The notes under the pieces are model-generated. The model was not told where the DNA came from, did not search any database, and saw only the letters and a program-made list of their open reading frames with translations. DNA of 34,966 nucleotides, from the NCBI GenBank assembly GCA_037447655.1, contig JBBHKE010000434.1, forward strand, positions 115,929-150,894, read 5' to 3'. This document shows positions 10,463-22,011 of this stretch, in pieces. The stretch's first letter is position 1. The number at the start of each line of letters is the position of its first letter. The stretch comes from Zygnema cylindricum. Taxonomy: Eukaryota; Streptophyta; Zygnematophyceae; Zygnematales; Zygnemataceae. Both the position numbers and the translations under genes were made by a program.

Positions 10463-11821
10463 CAAAGCCGATGGGTAGCCACTTGGCTCCACGGTCTGGG
10501 CGTATTCCTTACGGGAGTTAGGTCTAGGATTTTAAATAAAGAAAACCAAACCAGAAAAATGCAAGAAAACAACAATAAAAATCTGCAGTGAATCCGAGAT
10601 AACCGGATCTTGGCACGCTGATTGCAGAAAATTACAACAAGAAAACAAGCACCGAAAATACGTAAAGAATCTGATATTACCGAATTCTAACAAACGAGTA
10701 AAAATAGCAACAAGAAAATACAAGAAAACAACGTTAAAAATCTGCACGAAATCGGAGAAAACCAGATTTTGACACACTAATAACCAATTGCAGAAAATGA
10801 TAGCGGGAAGCAATCAATGGAAAATGGTAGAGAATCCGAGATAACCGGATTATAACAAACCACCAGCGAACTCCAACAAAAGCCATAGAAATTAGACAAC
10901 AAAATGTCAAACACTAATTCAGAGAAGGCATCCACAAAGGTTTAGAAACAGCCTGAGAAAGTAGGTAGAATCCAAACTAGAAGAGGTTGTTGAAGGGAAA
11001 CCGTGCGGACTCCGGCCGAAACCGAGTGAATTAGCTTGTAGAGCTTACAATAAAAGTATAATAAGGAAAGAGAAAAGCTAAGCGCTGAAAAAACTAAGGC
11101 AGAAAAAGCCTTGCAGGGAAAAAACTGACAATTTGACTAAGGAAAAAGACAAGGGAAAAAGACCGAAAGATCTAAGTCCTCTTCGACCAATTCCTGTACT
11201 CTCAAATTACGAGAGTACGAACCTAACGCAATCGTCTAAGTACTAACGTAATAACCAAAGTACTACTTTCTGACATTTGCTAACTAACCAATCATGTGAG
11301 AGTATTTCACTGTACAAATTGTGACTAGTTTGGGTTCTGGCCAATAAGCCACCAAGACCAAATGCCTACGTTACAAAATTCACAATCCGCGGATTAAGAC
11401 CCTTCCTAACTACATGTATGCGTGAACCTACATGGGTTCACGACTTCAATGTGAACCAAAAATCGAAGCGCCAACAAACGCTCCGCGTACACGCGATTCG
11501 TACATCGCGAAATTCCAACTGAAGTGAAAGTACAGGCCAAAATAAAAGTACAAATGTAATATCGTGGAGGTTCGTTCATCTTGTTTCGTACAACCTCCAA
11601 ACGATATCCGCGTACGCCATTCGAATCGTGCACCTTCAAATCGCGCACGCAAATATGTATCTCCGTGTCACCAGCGGAATTCCCGGCGTCTCTTCGAAGT
11701 AAGTACACAATAACTCCTGCATTCAAGCATGATTTTAACACAACCAGAATTAGTGTAGCCTCAACCCGTAATTTTCCTACAAATAAACAAAATACATGTC
11801 CCGACACAATGCGGCATGACA
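10463..11821 (-). mobile_element. LTR-like repeat, left copy (candidate 3' LTR)
   Basis: Direct repeat of 16208-17629. The shared start is AAGCCGAT.GGTAGCCACT and the shared end is GGCATGACA, which on the minus strand reads TGTCATGCC, a plausible LTR start with TG. Much of the copy aligns at roughly 85-90% by eye, including runs of AAAATCTGCA and GAGATAACCGGAT. The part nearest 11640-11810 is unlike the other copy. The copies are therefore old or belong to different subfamilies, not a freshly inserted LTR pair. Confidence 0.65.
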
Positions 11822-11825
11822 GCTG

Positions 11826-12035
11826 TCGTGCATGTGTCTAATCAAACCAAGAAACATGCAACCTAACCAGCTGGCGAGTAGAAAACGTGGAATAGACAAC
11901 AACAAAGCACATCCCGAAGCAAAAAGAATAATAATACAAAGCTAAAATGAATATGACAATGTAAAAATGAGATAATAGGTGGAAAGGATAAAAGGTGAAA
12001 GGTGAGTGGGAAGCCGAGAGAGAGTTCCATTTATT
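11826..12035. repeat. 210-bp direct repeat, right copy
   Basis: Second copy of the 210-bp repeat at 10252-10461. Its right edge abuts an eight-C run at 12036-12043, which is a G8 run on the minus strand. The left copy ends at the same base but continues into ACAAAG instead. Confidence 0.9.
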
Positions 12036-12043
12036 CCCCCCCC
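12036..12043 (-). other. Candidate polypurine tract of the gag-protease element
   Basis: On the minus strand this reads AGCTGGGGGGGGAATAAATG, a few bases after the gag-protease stop codon. A purine run between the end of the coding region and the 3' LTR primes plus-strand synthesis in LTR retrotransposons. The position and composition fit, but the sequence after it does not start with TG, so the call is tentative. Confidence 0.4.
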
Positions 12044-12049
12044 AGCTCC

Positions 12050-14427
12050 TTAGCCTGCGGTGGAGCTGGCAAACAAAATCGGAAGACCGCAAAGACGCGC
12101 ATCGAGAGTCTCCTCAGTAGTGAGTATCCTCGTGGAATCCAAATCCAGTGAAAAATCCTGCAAATAACGCGAAGCACCAAGCTTGGCATGCTCCCTAATA
12201 GGCATGTAATCTGCACCCTGAGAACTCAAAGTCCCATTAGAAGTGTTCTTGTTGATCGGGAGAATACATGGAGAGATACATGGAGAGATACATGGAGAGA
12301 TGTCAGTATCTAATGTGTCGATACCAGCATAAGCAGGAAGTGTTGTCGCTGAATGAGCCATGGTAGGCAAGGGCTTCCGTGCCGAAATAAGTGGAAGGCA
12401 AATCTTCCGCTCAGGAAAGTGATTGGGTCTGTAAGAGAATGTCTGGTCATGCATATCTACACCGCCACCAACCCGAAATATAACGTCTTGGCCAACCAAA
12501 CATTCGTAATCGCTACACTTAGTAAAGAGCGCACGTGAAGAAATTTCAAAAAATTCAGTTTCGGTTTCTGTTTCTGTTTCAAACCGAAACACGAGGGGGT
12601 CTTTGGTGATTCCAGGGACTGGCTCCGTGGTACCAGCTGAAGTTAGTAACCGTGTGGTTGTGGGTTGCAGCTTGTCTGCCGTGAGGCCAAGCTTCAACGC
12701 AAATCCGGATCCTAGGATCACGGGTTTTGCTCCGGTGTCCATGAGAGGGAGGGAAGGTGCGACACCATTGACTGTGAATGAGTGTCGGTTGTTATCAAGA
12801 AAACTGATGTGGGGATCCAATGTACGGCGTTCGTCCGCCGAAATTGACTGGACTGCTGACAGATTGCGATTCAACTGCAACGCGCGTAAAGCGGCGGCTG
12901 CAGTTACCTCACCCAAAGTAGGAGAGACCTTAGGCATGTCCTCGATCATAGAAGATAGGATGCTCAACCGTTCTTTGACGCGATGAGCATCTTGGATTGT
13001 ACTATCCAAGATTGTAAGTGCTTCAGCTACAATAGCCGAAGTCGTTTCCGGAAGAGGGGAGAGAGTTTTTTTCTCGAAAGATAGTGGAATTCGAGAATTT
13101 GTTACTTTTCCAACTCGATTATGATCTGCCGAGCCTTGGTCAAACGTGGCTGCTCGTTGTTGGACGGTAGAATCCCGAAGTGTTCGACCGGCCAACGTCG
13201 GCATATGAACGACCGTTCGGGCCATTCCTGTAAACTGCGGCTTCATTTCCGCCATGAAGGCTGCGAACTCTTCCTTCATCATAGCTGCCATAGTAGCTTG
13301 CAACTCTAACTTTTCTATCTCTCTACGGGAAATTCTGGGAGGAGTAGATTCTTTCTCGGTCTCCTTAGGTGGAGTGATCGGCTTGGCGGAACGGGCGCGA
13401 TTACCCCCATTCTTGATTTGATTCTGATATGAGAACTCTGGATTTTTAATATGGCATTGATGGGCATAATGTCCCATCTGCTGACAGTGAGTGCATGTGG
13501 CTGTCTTATCTGGACACATGCGAGCCTCATGCCCTGTTTCCCCGCAACGAAAACATAATCTGTTTCCAGGGTTAAACGGTGTAGCTCCCATGGCAGGCAC
13601 TTTCGGAGGCTTATTGTTGGGCCATGGGTTGCTTGGTGGGGGAAGTGGGAAAGGAACTTCCGATCGATCATGAACTTCCCACCAACACGACTGCATCTTA
13701 TATTCAACCGCATATTGGGCGGCCTAGTCAAATGTAATTTCAAGCCGTATGTCTGCGTAAGATGACTTTGGATAAATCTATTTGAGTGATCATAAAACTG
13801 TCCAACAAATTTTTGGACAGTTTCCGCATCGAACATTAGGTCCGATAAGGCTTCGCGTAGCGTCTCCATACGGGCACGTAAAGCGGGGGCGGTTTCACCC
13901 GGTTTACGTTCCAAGTTCATCAGTTCTTTCACTTGATCTGGATTTTGTATTCGATACTCCGCTTCTAGGATATTGAACATGAGAGAAAAGGGATCTCGCA
14001 ACGGAATTGTCATCCCTAATCGTGCTGGGACAGCGGCACGTGGAGCCACAGCATATTGTCGAGGAATTTCCGGGACAGCGGGAACTAAGACATTACCTTG
14101 GGCATCCAGGACCTCGAGAAATCCGGCATGAAACGGGATATCCACTTGTCCTATGACCTCTGGTGTGCTTGCAAAAGGAGAGGAAAATTTTGTCATCGCG
14201 AGTATACTATTATTCTTGCGAGAATATAGGGTGAGAGTCGAACTTCTGAAGTACCGACCAAAGAGAGAGAATGCTACACGAAGATCAAATCGATCTTGAT
14301 AGCGAATTGCCAAATCGCGCATTTCGGTATCATACAACATACGGAAATGAGATAAGGACATTGTATCCTTCATCCCTGAAAAGCAGAATTGCATTTTGCT
14401 CATGGGGCCCTTCGAGGAGGAAGCCAT
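12050..14427 (-). pseudogene. Retrotransposon gag plus aspartic protease, no RT
   Basis: Minus-strand gag of an LTR retroelement. The likely start is ATG 14427-14425 (MASSSKGPMSKM...), although the frame is open upstream to 14826. The gag body includes a retrotransposon-gag-like region (MNLERKPGETAPALRARM). Near 13735 a one-step frameshift and an adjacent TAG break the frame. The second frame (from 13696, 548 residues) carries two zinc knuckles, C48-C51-H56-C61 and C68-C71-H76-C81, and a retropepsin-like LPLMDTGAKPVILGSG at 317-330 with D320-T-G. Short in-frame repeats occur (ETETETETE, and ISPC three times). It ends at 12050, next to a G8 run. No RT, RNase H or integrase follows, so the element is non-autonomous or internally deleted. 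Gag packages element RNA and the protease matures it. Confidence 0.8.
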
Positions 14428-15536
14428 GTCACTGACCGGCGTGTACGGAGTTGGGACAAAAATTAGACCAGGAGAAGACCAAAAGGAGAGGGAACGTGAG
14501 TCGAATCCCTTGAGACTCTCGTCTCTGGTTTCCTCTACAGATAGCGTACACGAGACGCTGGACAAATAAGAGACTGACGTGAGTCCGGAACGGACAGACG
14601 ATGTTCTTGATACCGGAACCGAAGTTATAGGAAATTTAGATGTACTTGCTAGATCGATTTGGTTTACAGGTGATGGGCGAAAAGCTACACCACTACGAGT
14701 AGACCCGGAACGGAAATTAAAATTGTTCCAATCAGTGGGCATAAAACGAAGAGGGAAACAACGACGAGATAATGAACACGATCTATACGAAATGCAACAA
14801 GTGAGCAACCAAGCCACACATATCAATCAAACCAATAAGTCACTATCAAGGCCACGATGACCAGATCTACCAAAAAGCCGTGTTACCGAAACCTTCTACC
14901 CTACAAACAAGTGGGCAAGGTCGGAGGGCCAAATCTATCAAGGCAGAAAAATTGCTATCCAAACACCCACAGGTGCAGATCTACAGCAACACAAACAAAG
15001 AGAGAACTATCCAAAGCCACCAACGGCCAGATCTAAGCGGTAAAATCCACTCCAGGCAAACATGAAAAACATAAAGCCACTCACGACCAGATTACAAATA
15101 AAGAAAGCTGGGAAATGCAAGTGCTCAATACAATTGGGTCCAATTAAACCGAATCCACGCACGAACCCTCTAAACGGTCAACCAACTATCTTAACACGCT
15201 CCTGCGCCCACAGGGCATCGTAATACTTACAGAACACCTTTAATAATCTGGTGATTATCAAAGGTGAGTCGCAGGTGGGGCTTTGCAGAGCGCCAAAGTG
15301 TGAATCCGCTCCACAATTCGCTCCCAAAGTTTCCTCCAAAAGGAGTCTCCTCCGAATGTCCTCAGGTGCGTGTAGGACTCCACCTAGTGAATGTCCACAC
15401 CCCAAGAAAGAGGGAAAGAAAAATACGGGAACAAAGAAACGAAAGGAAAATAAACTTGGAAGTGAGATAGGGTTAGGGAAAATGAGCTGCCCAAACCCTA
15501 GGTTTTGGGCCAACCTTAGGCTTGAAGCAACCCTGA
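14428..15536 (-). mobile_element. Long leader of the gag element
   Basis: This lies between the gag start and the telomere-like repeat, on the 5' side of gag. The gag frame is open upstream to 14826, so a longer N-terminus is possible. At 14850-15090 there is a degenerate repeat built on GGCCAGATCTA.C, GGCCAAATCTATC, GTGCAGATCTAC, GGCCAGATCTAAGC and GACCAGATTAC. A minus-strand frame at 15178-15513 is open for 111 residues, but I do not recognise it and do not call it a gene. Confidence 0.4.
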
Positions 15537-15652
15537 TTTGCAGGAAACCCTAATTCGGCAGAAAACCCTAATTCTGCAGGAAACCCTAATTTCTGCAGAA
15601 AAACCCTAATTTTGACAGAAAAACCCTAAAATCTGCAGAAAAACCCTCATTT
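15537..15652. repeat. Telomere-like minisatellite (AAACCCTAA units)
   Basis: Six units of about 18-21 bases consist of TGCAGAAAACCCTAATT with variations. Each carries the plant telomere-type word AACCCTAA (the last is AACCCTCA). A further copy (CCAAACCCTAGG) lies just upstream at about 15491. It is in the leader of the gag-protease element. Because the units are spaced by GCAG words, this is not a true telomere tract. Confidence 0.85.
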
Positions 15653-16207
15653 GATAACTAAAAAACTAAATTGTCAGAAAATAAAGATGTAAATCTGCAG
15701 GAAAAAAATTAAATATGCTAAGGTGAGAGGAAAACTCTCTAAAGAATAAATTGGAAAAACAAGTAAATATATCTTAAATGTGTAAATTTTAGATATATAT
15801 CAATTTTTATAATTTTTCTTTCAAAGGAAAAACTGAAAAAGAAACTACAAGTGAAGAAGAGATAAGATTAAAACCAATGCAAAGATAAAACCGGATCAAA
15901 AGGAAGAAACTGGATTAAAATTAGGTGAAAGAAAATTTAGAAATGGAAAGATAGATTTTATATGGTAAGTAATGTAATTATATATTTTTCTTTTTAAATT
16001 TCTCACGCCAAACTGAGAATGAAAACTGAAAATGAAAGGTTAATTGGATTAGAAATGGAAAAGACAAAACCAAAAACAAAAACTGAAAATGAAAGATAAT
16101 ATTTTATCTTTTCAACAAAAACTGAAAATGAAATATTACAATTTTTTTTGATTTTTTTAAACTCAAAACAAGAGAGAGGAGAATGATAATTTGAGAGTAT
16201 AGGAATA
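15653..16207. other. AT-rich leader with AACTGAAAATGAAA repeats
   Basis: AT-rich and noncoding. The word AAAACTGAAAATGAAA recurs at about 16020, 16080 and 16122, with relatives at 15831 (AAACTGAAAAAGAAAC) and 15908. No primer-binding site could be recognised next to the candidate LTR edge at 16208. Confidence 0.5.
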
Positions 16208-17629
16208 CTAAGCCGATTGGTAGCCACTAGGCTCTACGGTCTGGAGGTATTCCTTACAGGAGTTAGGTCTAGGATTTCGAATAAAGAAAACAAAACCAAA
16301 ATAATGCAAGAAGACAACAATAAAAATCTGCGGAGAATCCTAGATAACTAGATCCGGGCACGCCGATCGCAGAAAATTACAACAACAAAACAAGCAAGGA
16401 AAATATGTAGAAAATCCGAAATAACCGAATTCTAACAAACAAGTAAAAATAGCAACAAGAAAATACAAGAAAGCAACGTTAAAAATCTGCACAAAATTCG
16501 AGAAAACCGGATTTTGACACACTAATAACCAATTGCAGAAAATGATAATAGAAAACAAACAATTGGAAGCTATAGAGAATCCGAGATAACCGGATTCTAA
16601 CAAACCACAAGCAAACTCTAATCGAGGCACCAGAAATTAGACAACAAAAAGTCCAACTACAAGTCACAAAATGCATACACAAGAGTTCAGAAACAGCCTG
16701 AGAAAGTAGGCAGAATCCACACTAAAAGAGGTTGTTGAAGGGAAACCGTGCGGACTCCGGCCGAAACCGAGTGAATTAACTTGTAGGGCTTACAATGAAA
16801 GTTTAATGAGGAAAGAGAAAAGCTAAGCTCTCAAAAAAACTAAGGCAGAAAAAGCCTTACAAAGAAAAAACAGACAATTTGACTAAGGAAAAAGACAAGG
16901 GGAAAAGAAAGAAAGATCTAAGTCCTCTTCGACCAATTCCAGTACTCTCAAATTATGAGAGTACAAAACTAACGAAATCGCCTAAGTACTAACGAAATAG
17001 CCAAAATATTAATTCCTAACATTTGCTAACTAACCTATCATGTGAGAGTATTTCATTTTACAATTTGTGACTAGTTTCGGTTTTGGCCAATAAGCGACCA
17101 AAACCATATGCCTACGTTACAAAATTCACAATCCGCGGATGAAAACCCTTCCTGACTACATGAATGCGTGAACCTACATGGGTTCACGACTTCAATGTGA
17201 ACCAAATATCGAAGCGCCAAGAAACGGTTCGTGTACACACGATTCGTACGTTGCAAAATTCCAACTAAAGTGAAAGTACAAGCGAAAATAAAAGTACAAA
17301 TGTAATATCGCGGAGGTTTGTTCATCATGTTTCGTAGGACCTCCAAACTAGATCCGCGTACGCCATTCGAATCGTGCACCTTCAAATCCCGTACCTACGC
17401 ACGAAATGAAACACAACGCACTAAATTAGAATTCATTCCACTTGACGCGTACGCGAATCGCGTCCACGTCACAAATAAATGCACCAACGATATGAAATTA
17501 GTGACCGTGGGAAAATGGTGCGTGCAAACTAAACCACACGTGCAAACAAAAATCATGCTTGCGTGCCAAAATCGTGCGTGCCTGCGAGAAAATCGTGCGT
17601 GCGACTAACCGATACCATGAGGCATGACA
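16208..17629 (-). mobile_element. LTR-like repeat, right copy (candidate 5' LTR)
   Basis: Pairs with 10463-11821, with the same start (AAGCCGAT.GGTAGCCACT) and the same end (GGCATGACA). The two copies align well through about 17390 and then diverge. The last 230 bases here are rich in CGTGCGTG, CGTGCAAAC and AATCGTGCGTG words absent from the left copy. If the element runs on the minus strand, this variable part would be the start of the U3 region, where promoter differences between subfamilies are common. The 210-bp repeat does not flank this copy. Confidence 0.65.
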
Positions 17630-17909
17630 GCCTATACTCGAAAAAGTACAAAATTACTACGTTCATTGTTATTAGCGCTAAGCATTTATAAGTGTTAATA
17701 AAAATTATGATTAATAACAATGTAATAGAAGGAGACGTGGCAAGTTGTAGTCCACGTCTTTAAATAGCGTTGTTAACTCTATTTTGTGATTTTTGGATGT
17801 AAATGGTAGTGATTTATTCACACTAATGACAATGAGAAGTGTAGTGGTACATCTCCCAACATATCATATGTTGCCGTTTTTTTAAACATATTTGAGGCCT
17901 ACTCCAAAA
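17630..17909. other. No gene seen; possible tail of copia fragment
   Basis: AT-rich sequence between the LTR-like repeat and the copia RNase H fragment. On the minus strand it is the expected place for the copia 3' untranslated region and LTR, but no LTR edge or polypurine tract can be recognised. Confidence 0.4.
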
Positions 17910-18430
17910 CAGAGAGGTACATAAATTCGATCTCCCTCGTAATGACCAAATATCCAACAAAATGCCATTGAATTTTGATATGTTTTATCCTTTTGTAAAA
18001 GATCGGTTTCTTGACCAATTCCATGGACACCATACTATCCCTAAAGATTTTCAAACACCCAATCGATACACCCATTTCACCGTGTATGTCTTTAATCCAA
18101 ATTGATGTTTTAGATTTATGACATGCCCCCATATATACAATTGTGGTTAAACTAAGTGCAACTGTCAACTAAAGGCATGATTCGAAAACGGCGTAATTCT
18201 AAAACATTGTCGAGCCGCCAAAAAAAACACAATAAGTGGACATTAACTTTTTTGCATCGAGGTCATCGACCCAAACTGCATCAAAAATTCCTATGCAATT
18301 GAACATCGCCAATCTATATTGAAATTGTAATTTGATTTCAATTGCACCTGCGAGTTATCAAACTTTCCACTTCATAACCTCTTAATGAATCTTGTTAGGC
18401 GTTTGACAAAATTGGTAATGGATTACACAA
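17910..18430 (-). pseudogene. Ty1/copia RNase H fragment, degraded
   Basis: Minus-strand remnant of the RNase H end of a copia polyprotein. Recognisable pieces in order are PNKIH.EVMKW (near 18390), DAVWVDDLDAKKLMSTYCVFF (18240-18300, matching the usual DADWAGD...RKSTSGY pattern), TVALSLTTIVYMGACH (about 18115-18165) and KRIKHIKIQWHF (about 17950-17990), then REIEFMYL. The central catalytic aspartate position of the DADWAGD pattern appears changed. The pieces need frame changes and pass stops. It is not collinear with the copia at 5114-7127, because it lies on the wrong side for the same strand, so it is a separate insertion. Confidence 0.75.
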
Positions 18431-20944
18431 GGAGTTCATACCAAATGATGAATCGATATAAAAAGTAGAGTGCAAAAGAAAAGCGGAATTAATGACAAAA
18501 TATCACACGAGAGAGAGGATTCCATGGAAGCCTTTATTGTTTCATGGGAAATTTTCTTTACAAAAGATACTTATCTCTCTCTTTACGCTTCAAGATATAA
18601 GTTCTTCAAGTGTAACCTAAATTAATTACCAAACCATGCATTAAATACGCACTAAGCGCCTTCAAGTGAATTATTGTTAACACACGAAACAACAAAGATA
18701 AAATACTATTCAAACCTATTCGACTGGATTTGTCTGTTGCAAAACTAAATCTACGTAAGTTCAAGAATCTTTAACTTAACTACGACGCGAACTTAAACAT
18801 ACAATCAAACTAAAACCAAACTTAAATGTCGCGAGTTAAATCACGCACTGACCGATTACTAAAGTTGATTTTAACATAGTAATCATTGGAGTTTTAAAAC
18901 CGATGTTGTCATCTCTAGAGAGTAAAAACAAATTAATGGCAGAAAGAGAAATAATAATTTTGCTACGTGTTGTATCTAGTTGGCAGCAACCCTCTATGAA
19001 TACCCCATATGGAGCAATAAACATGATATAGGACCCATTCTACAGGAGCATGCATTATAAACATTCTAACATTATGACATCCTTAGGTACAACTTTATCC
19101 TTGGACACAAGTTTGGCTTGACAATGCATCAACATTACTCAATATTTGATCCAAATAAAAAAAAGTACTCATGAACATGAATAGAATGAGTTTCCAGCCC
19201 ACATATATCGCGTTAAAAAATAAGAAGCTACCTTAGCGACCAGATATCTTTTAGTTAGCCGCATTCTCCCCTTGCCTCCATGTGATCAATATCTTCGGTC
19301 TCTACCTTAGTAAACTTCATAATATTCTCAACAACAAGTTATATACGTAGATGTTTGTATGCATTATTGTAGTCTACCAATTCCAGACTAGTTATACTAG
19401 GGGTTAAATACTGATGTGATAAACAAATCCAATCGTATGACCGTACAATAAAAATAGAGTACAATACCGTATACCATGAATCGTTATGATTGTCAAGGAA
19501 TAAATAGCGCAAAAACAAATTTAGTGTTATAAACATTAATTAGGATTTAAAAAAAAAAAAAAAACATGTATACTAAATAATCACTAATTCCAATTTGGAT
19601 TTCGAATAATAAATACTTGGTGTATCGATGTCTACATCAATATATGAACCCGTACAAAATCTGAAAATTTGTACGCCAAAATCTAAATATTAGAGTTTCG
19701 TCTCTTTTTCCCAGTGCACATCATGCGTGCGCAATTACATTAAATCACTTTTTGTACATTTTTATTTCAAAAATTACATTTTGGTACGAACAGACCTTGT
19801 CCTTACACCAAACTATAAACATCGTAGTGAACTTCCGTTTTGAACGTTAATTAAAAAAAAAACCCTAAAAGGCGTAAAGGAAAAAATAGAATTATTGATT
19901 CTATTTTGGTAAAAAAATGGGGGGCGGCACCGAATTAGTGTCATTGACAATAATACCGATTCATGGTGTAGTGTACCACCTTTCAAACCAAAGAATCTCA
20001 TCCGTCTGTCTATCTCCCACTAATGCCATAACGCGAAAAAAAAAATTGTCTGAATTTTCCACCGACACCAAATTCAAGACGTAATGTGGTCCTAATTCAT
20101 GTCAGCGAACACTTCTCCTTCGTCTGATGTAAATAACCCACCGAAGGTCATGTATCCCATTCGTCCGAGGTCATTTCGCCGACTCAAGGTCAACCATTTC
20201 ATAATTGTTAATTTTGGTCGGTGGTCAGTGCAATTTATTTGTCCTCCATTGGACTACATAATTCATGAAGCCCCTAGGTAGTTTTTAACAAACCCACTTC
20301 AAGCCACAACCACTGCCGCCCAAGCAAACAAATTAGCAATGTAACTGCACCCTTGTGTAGTCAGGACTCTTTTGAGTATATAGCAAAAAAGTCACTGAAA
20401 ACGACCAACAAGCTAATAAGTTATGGGGTGGCAAAGATGCCAATTTATACAAACTCTCAAAGAGAGAGGTGACTCTCTTAAAAAATGCTAAGTCCTTCTT
20501 CCCTTTCACAACCCCTATCTTCTACAGTACGATCCAATGAATTAACTATAAAGTACAAAAAGTTACTACGGCCAATGTCCTTTCTGTACGGCATGTGTAC
20601 GACAAGGCCATTGAGTGGACGTGTGTCCACATGGTACTCGTCCGTATGTTCTCCGGAATTCTTGCGACCAAATATTATCTCTCCACGTGGCGCCAGGTTA
20701 TGCCACGTCTAAAAACGCCAAAGCGATCATTTTGGGATCTCGGGGGCGATATATGCCGTTGGATAAAATCGACGTTAAATGTTAGCCGTTGAAACAAATG
20801 TCCGATTCATTTGTTTCGTGCGGGATCACGTTCGCACTTAATATTAACTAGTTTTATGTCCGTTCATGTCCAGTAATCAAATGAAAGATCATAATAGAAT
20901 TTAAGTAATTCTCACACTCTATGTACTTTAAAGAACTCCAACGA
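18431..20944. other. AT-rich stretch, no gene seen
   Basis: About 2.5 kb of AT-rich sequence without a convincing frame, RNA gene or element boundary. A pure A run of about 17 at roughly 19549-19565 could be the tail of an old retroposon, but no body was recognised next to it. Frames at 20099-20281 and 20485-20792 are open but short and give no family resemblance. Confidence 0.5.
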
Positions 20945-21230
20945 CAAACTAGTTAGAGCTGACGGCTACGCCGCGCTCTGCTGGTTGGAGGTTCGAATCC
21001 AGCCGGACTAAATCTTTTTGTTGAGAGTGACTTATGTCACTCATTGGTCTTGCATATAGAGCTGAGGCAGCCATGGCTCCACCACTCTCTCTCTCTTTCT
21101 ATGACTACAACAAGTATGGGGGATAGAGGAAAGATGTGGAGGCAGACTGCGTGCGCTTTTCTTTTCTTTTTCTATTAAGCTATTCAGACCTAGAAAAATA
21201 CTCCATAAATCTAGTGATTTCAACAGTTAG
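20945..21230 (+). mobile_element. tRNA-derived SINE, copy 2
   Basis: The head resembles a tRNA gene. An A-box-like AGTTAGAGCT at 20951-20960 and an exact B-box GGTTCGAATCC at 20990-21000 lie at pol III promoter spacing. The body (about 21060-21205) aligns with the SINE at 7417-7730 through AGCCATGGCTC, GACTACAACAAG, GGAGGCAGACTGC, TTCTATTAAGC and AGACCTAGAAAAATACT. The acceptor-stem halves do not pair well enough for a functional tRNA. It is followed directly by the DNA transposon at 21236. Confidence 0.65.
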
Positions 21231-21235
21231 ACTAT
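21231..21235. repeat. Target-site duplication ACTAT, left
   Basis: ACTAT lies immediately before the AAGGGTA terminus and recurs immediately after TACCCTT at 22699-22703. A five-base match can occur by chance. Its exact placement at both ends of an inverted repeat is what supports it. Confidence 0.5.
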
Positions 21236-21974
21236 AAGGGTATGACCCCATGTAATTGTAATTTAGCGAACTTACTTTTTTTTTTAGCGCGCATCCGACG
21301 GACGTGGATTTTATATGTCTGTATGTGTTTACTCAAAATTGTTACTTAACTGTGTGAAGAGTATACGTCAACAAAGCCCGTGACCGCTGTCAACGTGTAC
21401 AATTTTTTTTGGCGCATTGTACTTTTTAAAACTTTTTGAAGCGTCGCAAGACACATCGTAATTTTTGAAACGATTTTGGCATGTCATATGTCATTGCGTG
21501 ACATCGTAGACTTACAGCCTTGCATTTGCATTGTATAACATGCCTTTGCGTAAACCTCTCTTGTCCTGCCGTCATGAATGTCCGGCAGATTTTTCACCTT
21601 TATGTGAAAAGACATTGGACCATCAATACCACTTTCTAAAAAAAACCGTACAAGGTCTATACGGACAAAAACGAGCAACCTTGTACTTTTTTAAATCATC
21701 AAAAAAAATTGAAAACTTTTCACACTTCGGAATATGTTTTAGGGTACTTTCGCATTTTCTAAAGTTATAGTTATTTTTTGTCGTTTTCTTCCATAACTTA
21801 GAAAAAAAAGTGAAAATCCGCAGCCGTACCAAAAAATTGAAATTACCACCATACAAGTTGCGTTATTGTAAAACTTTTATGTACTACGGTTTGTCGTCTA
21901 GCGCGATGTAGTTTGTCGTCTAGCACGTTTCGACCCAATTTCGCGTCCCTTCAGCTCATCGTCAAACTTTATAT

Positions 21975-21996
21975 AAATCACCTCGCGAGGTGATTT
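21975..21996. repeat. Perfect 22-bp palindrome
   Basis: AAATCACCTCG followed by its exact reverse complement CGAGGTGATTT. It lies within 20 bases of the midpoint of the 21236-22698 transposon. Confidence 0.9.
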
Positions 21997-22011
21997 TAAA
22001 TATAGTTACTA

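Noticed and set aside
10086-10813. Minus-strand open frames with hydrophobic Phe/Leu-rich products
   Set aside because: They fall in the 210-bp repeat and the LTR-like repeat. The hydrophobic bias comes from the A-rich plus strand, not from a membrane protein.
15178-15513. Minus-strand frame of 111 codons in the gag-element leader
   Set aside because: I see no recognisable family and only weak composition support. It is left as part of the leader.
17910-18430. Missing 3' end of the copia at 5114-7127
   Set aside because: For a minus-strand element the 3' part must lie at lower coordinates. This fragment is at higher coordinates, so it is a separate insertion.
20945-21010. Functional tRNA gene
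   Set aside because: The B-box is exact, but the stems do not fold as a complete tRNA and the sequence continues into a shared SINE body.
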